DNA from: Algimonas porphyrae
GTDB taxonomy: Bacteria; Pseudomonadota; Alphaproteobacteria; Caulobacterales; Maricaulaceae
Direction of reading: 5' to 3'
Assembly: GCF_041429795.1 (NCBI RefSeq)
Contig: NZ_CP163424.1
Span: 434,001 to 498,000, forward strand
Length of the DNA: 64,000 bases
Part shown: positions 63,056 through 64,000 of the stretch, in pieces
Position numbering within the stretch: position 1 is the first letter of the stretch
How the letters are laid out: each line of letters opens with the position of its first letter
The notes under the pieces: generated by a model
The model's input: the letters and a program-made list of their open reading frames with translations, nothing else
Databases searched by the model: none
What the model was told of the DNA's origin: nothing
Position numbers and translations under genes: made by a program

Positions 63056-64000
63056 ATGCGTCTTGCAGCTTTGGCTTTTTCGGCGTTTCTCCTGTCGGGA
63101 TGCTCCTATCTGGGGGGATTTGGCGACAGGGTTGGCGGCCTTTTTTCCGGATCATCCGGTCAGGCGGCTAACGCACCCTATGGCCGTTCGCCCTATAGCA
63201 CTGCGCCCTATGATGCGGCGGGTCGCTGTGTCGTGACCCATGCGCGCGCGCCGCTGCCTCCCGGTTGTCATCCGTCACAGGTTGTGGTCCGCCCACAGGC
63301 CGAAGCGTACCCCGGCGCGGCCAATCCCACGGGCTTTCCGCAGCAACCGCAATTCGGAGAACCGCGATATACGTCGGGCGGATATGGCAGCCATGCCGGT
63401 GGCAACCCCTATGCCCAGGCTCCGGCCCGGACATCCGCGCCGACCTTGCGCCGTCCCAAATTCCGCGCCAGCCTGGATCTGGGGGCTGAACGCAGCATTT
63501 CGGGCAATGCGATCGACTATACTGCTTTTCCGCTGGCCCCGACCAATGGCTATCAGCCCAATCTCTATCAGGAAGGTCGCACGGAAGGATCGATCGCCGA
63601 CGGCGCTGTCACGACCTACCGTTATTATGCCGATGACCGGCTTCAGACCAATCCGGAAGACTGGGACGACGTATCGCAGGGATCGATCTCGCTGTCGGAT
63701 GCTTGGTCGACCCCGACGACGATCGGTGTTGGCGGCGAATTCATTCTCGGCGACCGGGCGACTGTCTTTGGCCGGGTCGGCTATACGCGGGCCGAGGGTA
63801 CAAGCGGCGGAGCAGTGAGCGTCGAGGGCACGGTGTTCGAAGAGGCGACAACGCGTATCTATGATGATTTCGTTCTGGTCGCGACGTCGCAGGCGACCGG
63901 CTTCCGGACCGGGCAGACCTTGAGCGAATATTCCTATGATTTCTCCGATATGGAACGGCTCGACCTCGAAGCGGGCGGTCGATTCTATCTCAATCCCGTC
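63056..64000 (+). CDS. Lipoprotein with beta-rich C-terminal domain, 3' end outside window
   Basis: At least 315 codons from an ATG at 63056 to the right edge, no stop. A signal with lipobox LSGC (MRLAALAFSAFLLSGC) is followed by a Tyr/Pro/Gln-rich, low-complexity region to about residue 130 and a beta-rich region (GGEFILGDRATVFGRVGYT, GGRFYLNP) that resembles an outer-membrane beta-barrel or surface domain. I do not recognise the family. A GGGGGACGTG region precedes the start. Confidence 0.65.
   Translation, partial: MRLAALAFSAFLLSGCSYLGGFGDRVGGLFSGSSGQAANAPYGRSPYSTAPYDAAGRCVVTHARAPLPPGCHPSQVVVRPQAEAYPGAANPTGFPQQPQFGEPRYTSGGYGSHAGGNPYAQAPARTSAPTLRRPKFRASLDLGAERSISGNAIDYTAFPLAPTNGYQPNLYQEGRTEGSIADGAVTTYRYYADDRLQTNPEDWDDVSQGSISLSDAWSTPTTIGVGGEFILGDRATVFGRVGYTRAEGTSGGAVSVEGTVFEEATTRIYDDFVLVATSQATGFRTGQTLSEYSYDFSDMERLDLEAGGRFYLNPV

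Noticed and set aside
1-64000. CRISPR arrays, insertion sequences or rRNA/tRNA genes
   Set aside because: No regularly spaced direct repeats, transposase-like proteins or RNA signatures were found on either strand.

Overview
This window looks like a stretch of chromosome from a high-GC, free-living, probably marine alphaproteobacterium. A Maricaulales/Hyphomonadaceae-like or Caulobacterales relative is my inference. The reasons are the mutS-glnD-murJ-trpS block, the nfu-tsaB-rimI-fur block, a CobT-type cobaltochelatase subunit, a SapC family protein, ECF sigma/anti-sigma with a DUF6249-like protein, and a lack of obvious prophage or plasmid genes. Coding density is very high: many neighbours overlap by 4-8 bases, and several convergent pairs overlap at their 3' ends. 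No rRNA, tRNA or CRISPR array was recognised.

Layout. 1-2.6 kb: a partial multi-spanning membrane protein diverges from a lipoprotein hydrolase / membrane protein / XRE regulator operon that has a palindromic operator-like site. 2.6-8.1 kb: a thiolase-like protein, a C39-like lipoprotein, a ComM-like ATPase and a receiver-domain protein. 8.1-18.6 kb: an AmpG-like permease diverges from mutS-glnD-murJ-trpS and a PCuAC-like copper lipoprotein. 18.6-24.5 kb: two tandem M48/PDZ lipoprotein proteases, then nfu, tsaB, rimI, fur and a fatty-acid hydroxylase/sterol-desaturase-like gene. 23.8-27.6 kb on the minus strand: a sulfotransferase-like gene, a class IV aminotransferase, an LpxH-like phosphoesterase and an ECF sigma cluster. 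27.7-31.7 kb: mtaB, ftsY and an SDR dehydrogenase.

31.8-40.8 kb is an envelope and signalling region. It holds small lipoproteins, an OmpR/histidine-kinase pair, a PAS-LuxR regulator with a small secreted repeat protein, and a 1363-residue RTX/FG-GAP/DUF4214 protein ending at a strong terminator. 40.8-41.7 kb is an iron-store pair, bfd and bfr. Each has a Fur-like box and a promoter placed so that the mRNA would be leaderless. 42.2-43.4 kb carries a divergent PiT-type transporter downstream of a good half Pho box, so phosphate control is likely.

43.4-51.9 kb: a nitrilase/amidase-like lipoprotein lacking the nucleophilic cysteine, a beta-lactamase-fold hydrolase, a low-GC insert with an integrase-like N-terminal domain, cobT, a second membrane-protein/XRE module, a Sel1-repeat gene and thiE. 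52-64 kb: a large zinc metalloprotease lipoprotein, a GFA-like protein, a palindrome-rich intergenic mosaic, a PaiB-like gene with a crotonase and an alpha/beta hydrolase, a hot-dog thioesterase with a Zur-like regulator, SapC, then a minus-strand operon (pdxY-like kinase, family VIII esterase-like, two PaaI-type thioesterases). A lipoprotein runs off the right edge.

Iron (Fur, Bfd, Bfr, Nfu), zinc (Zur-like), copper (PCuAC), phosphate (PiT-like with Pho box) and cobalt (CobT) functions are all represented. The parts most worth a second look are the low-GC integrase-like insert, the phosphate transporter with its Pho box, the bfd/bfr promoters, the two membrane-protein/XRE modules and the cysteine-less amidase.
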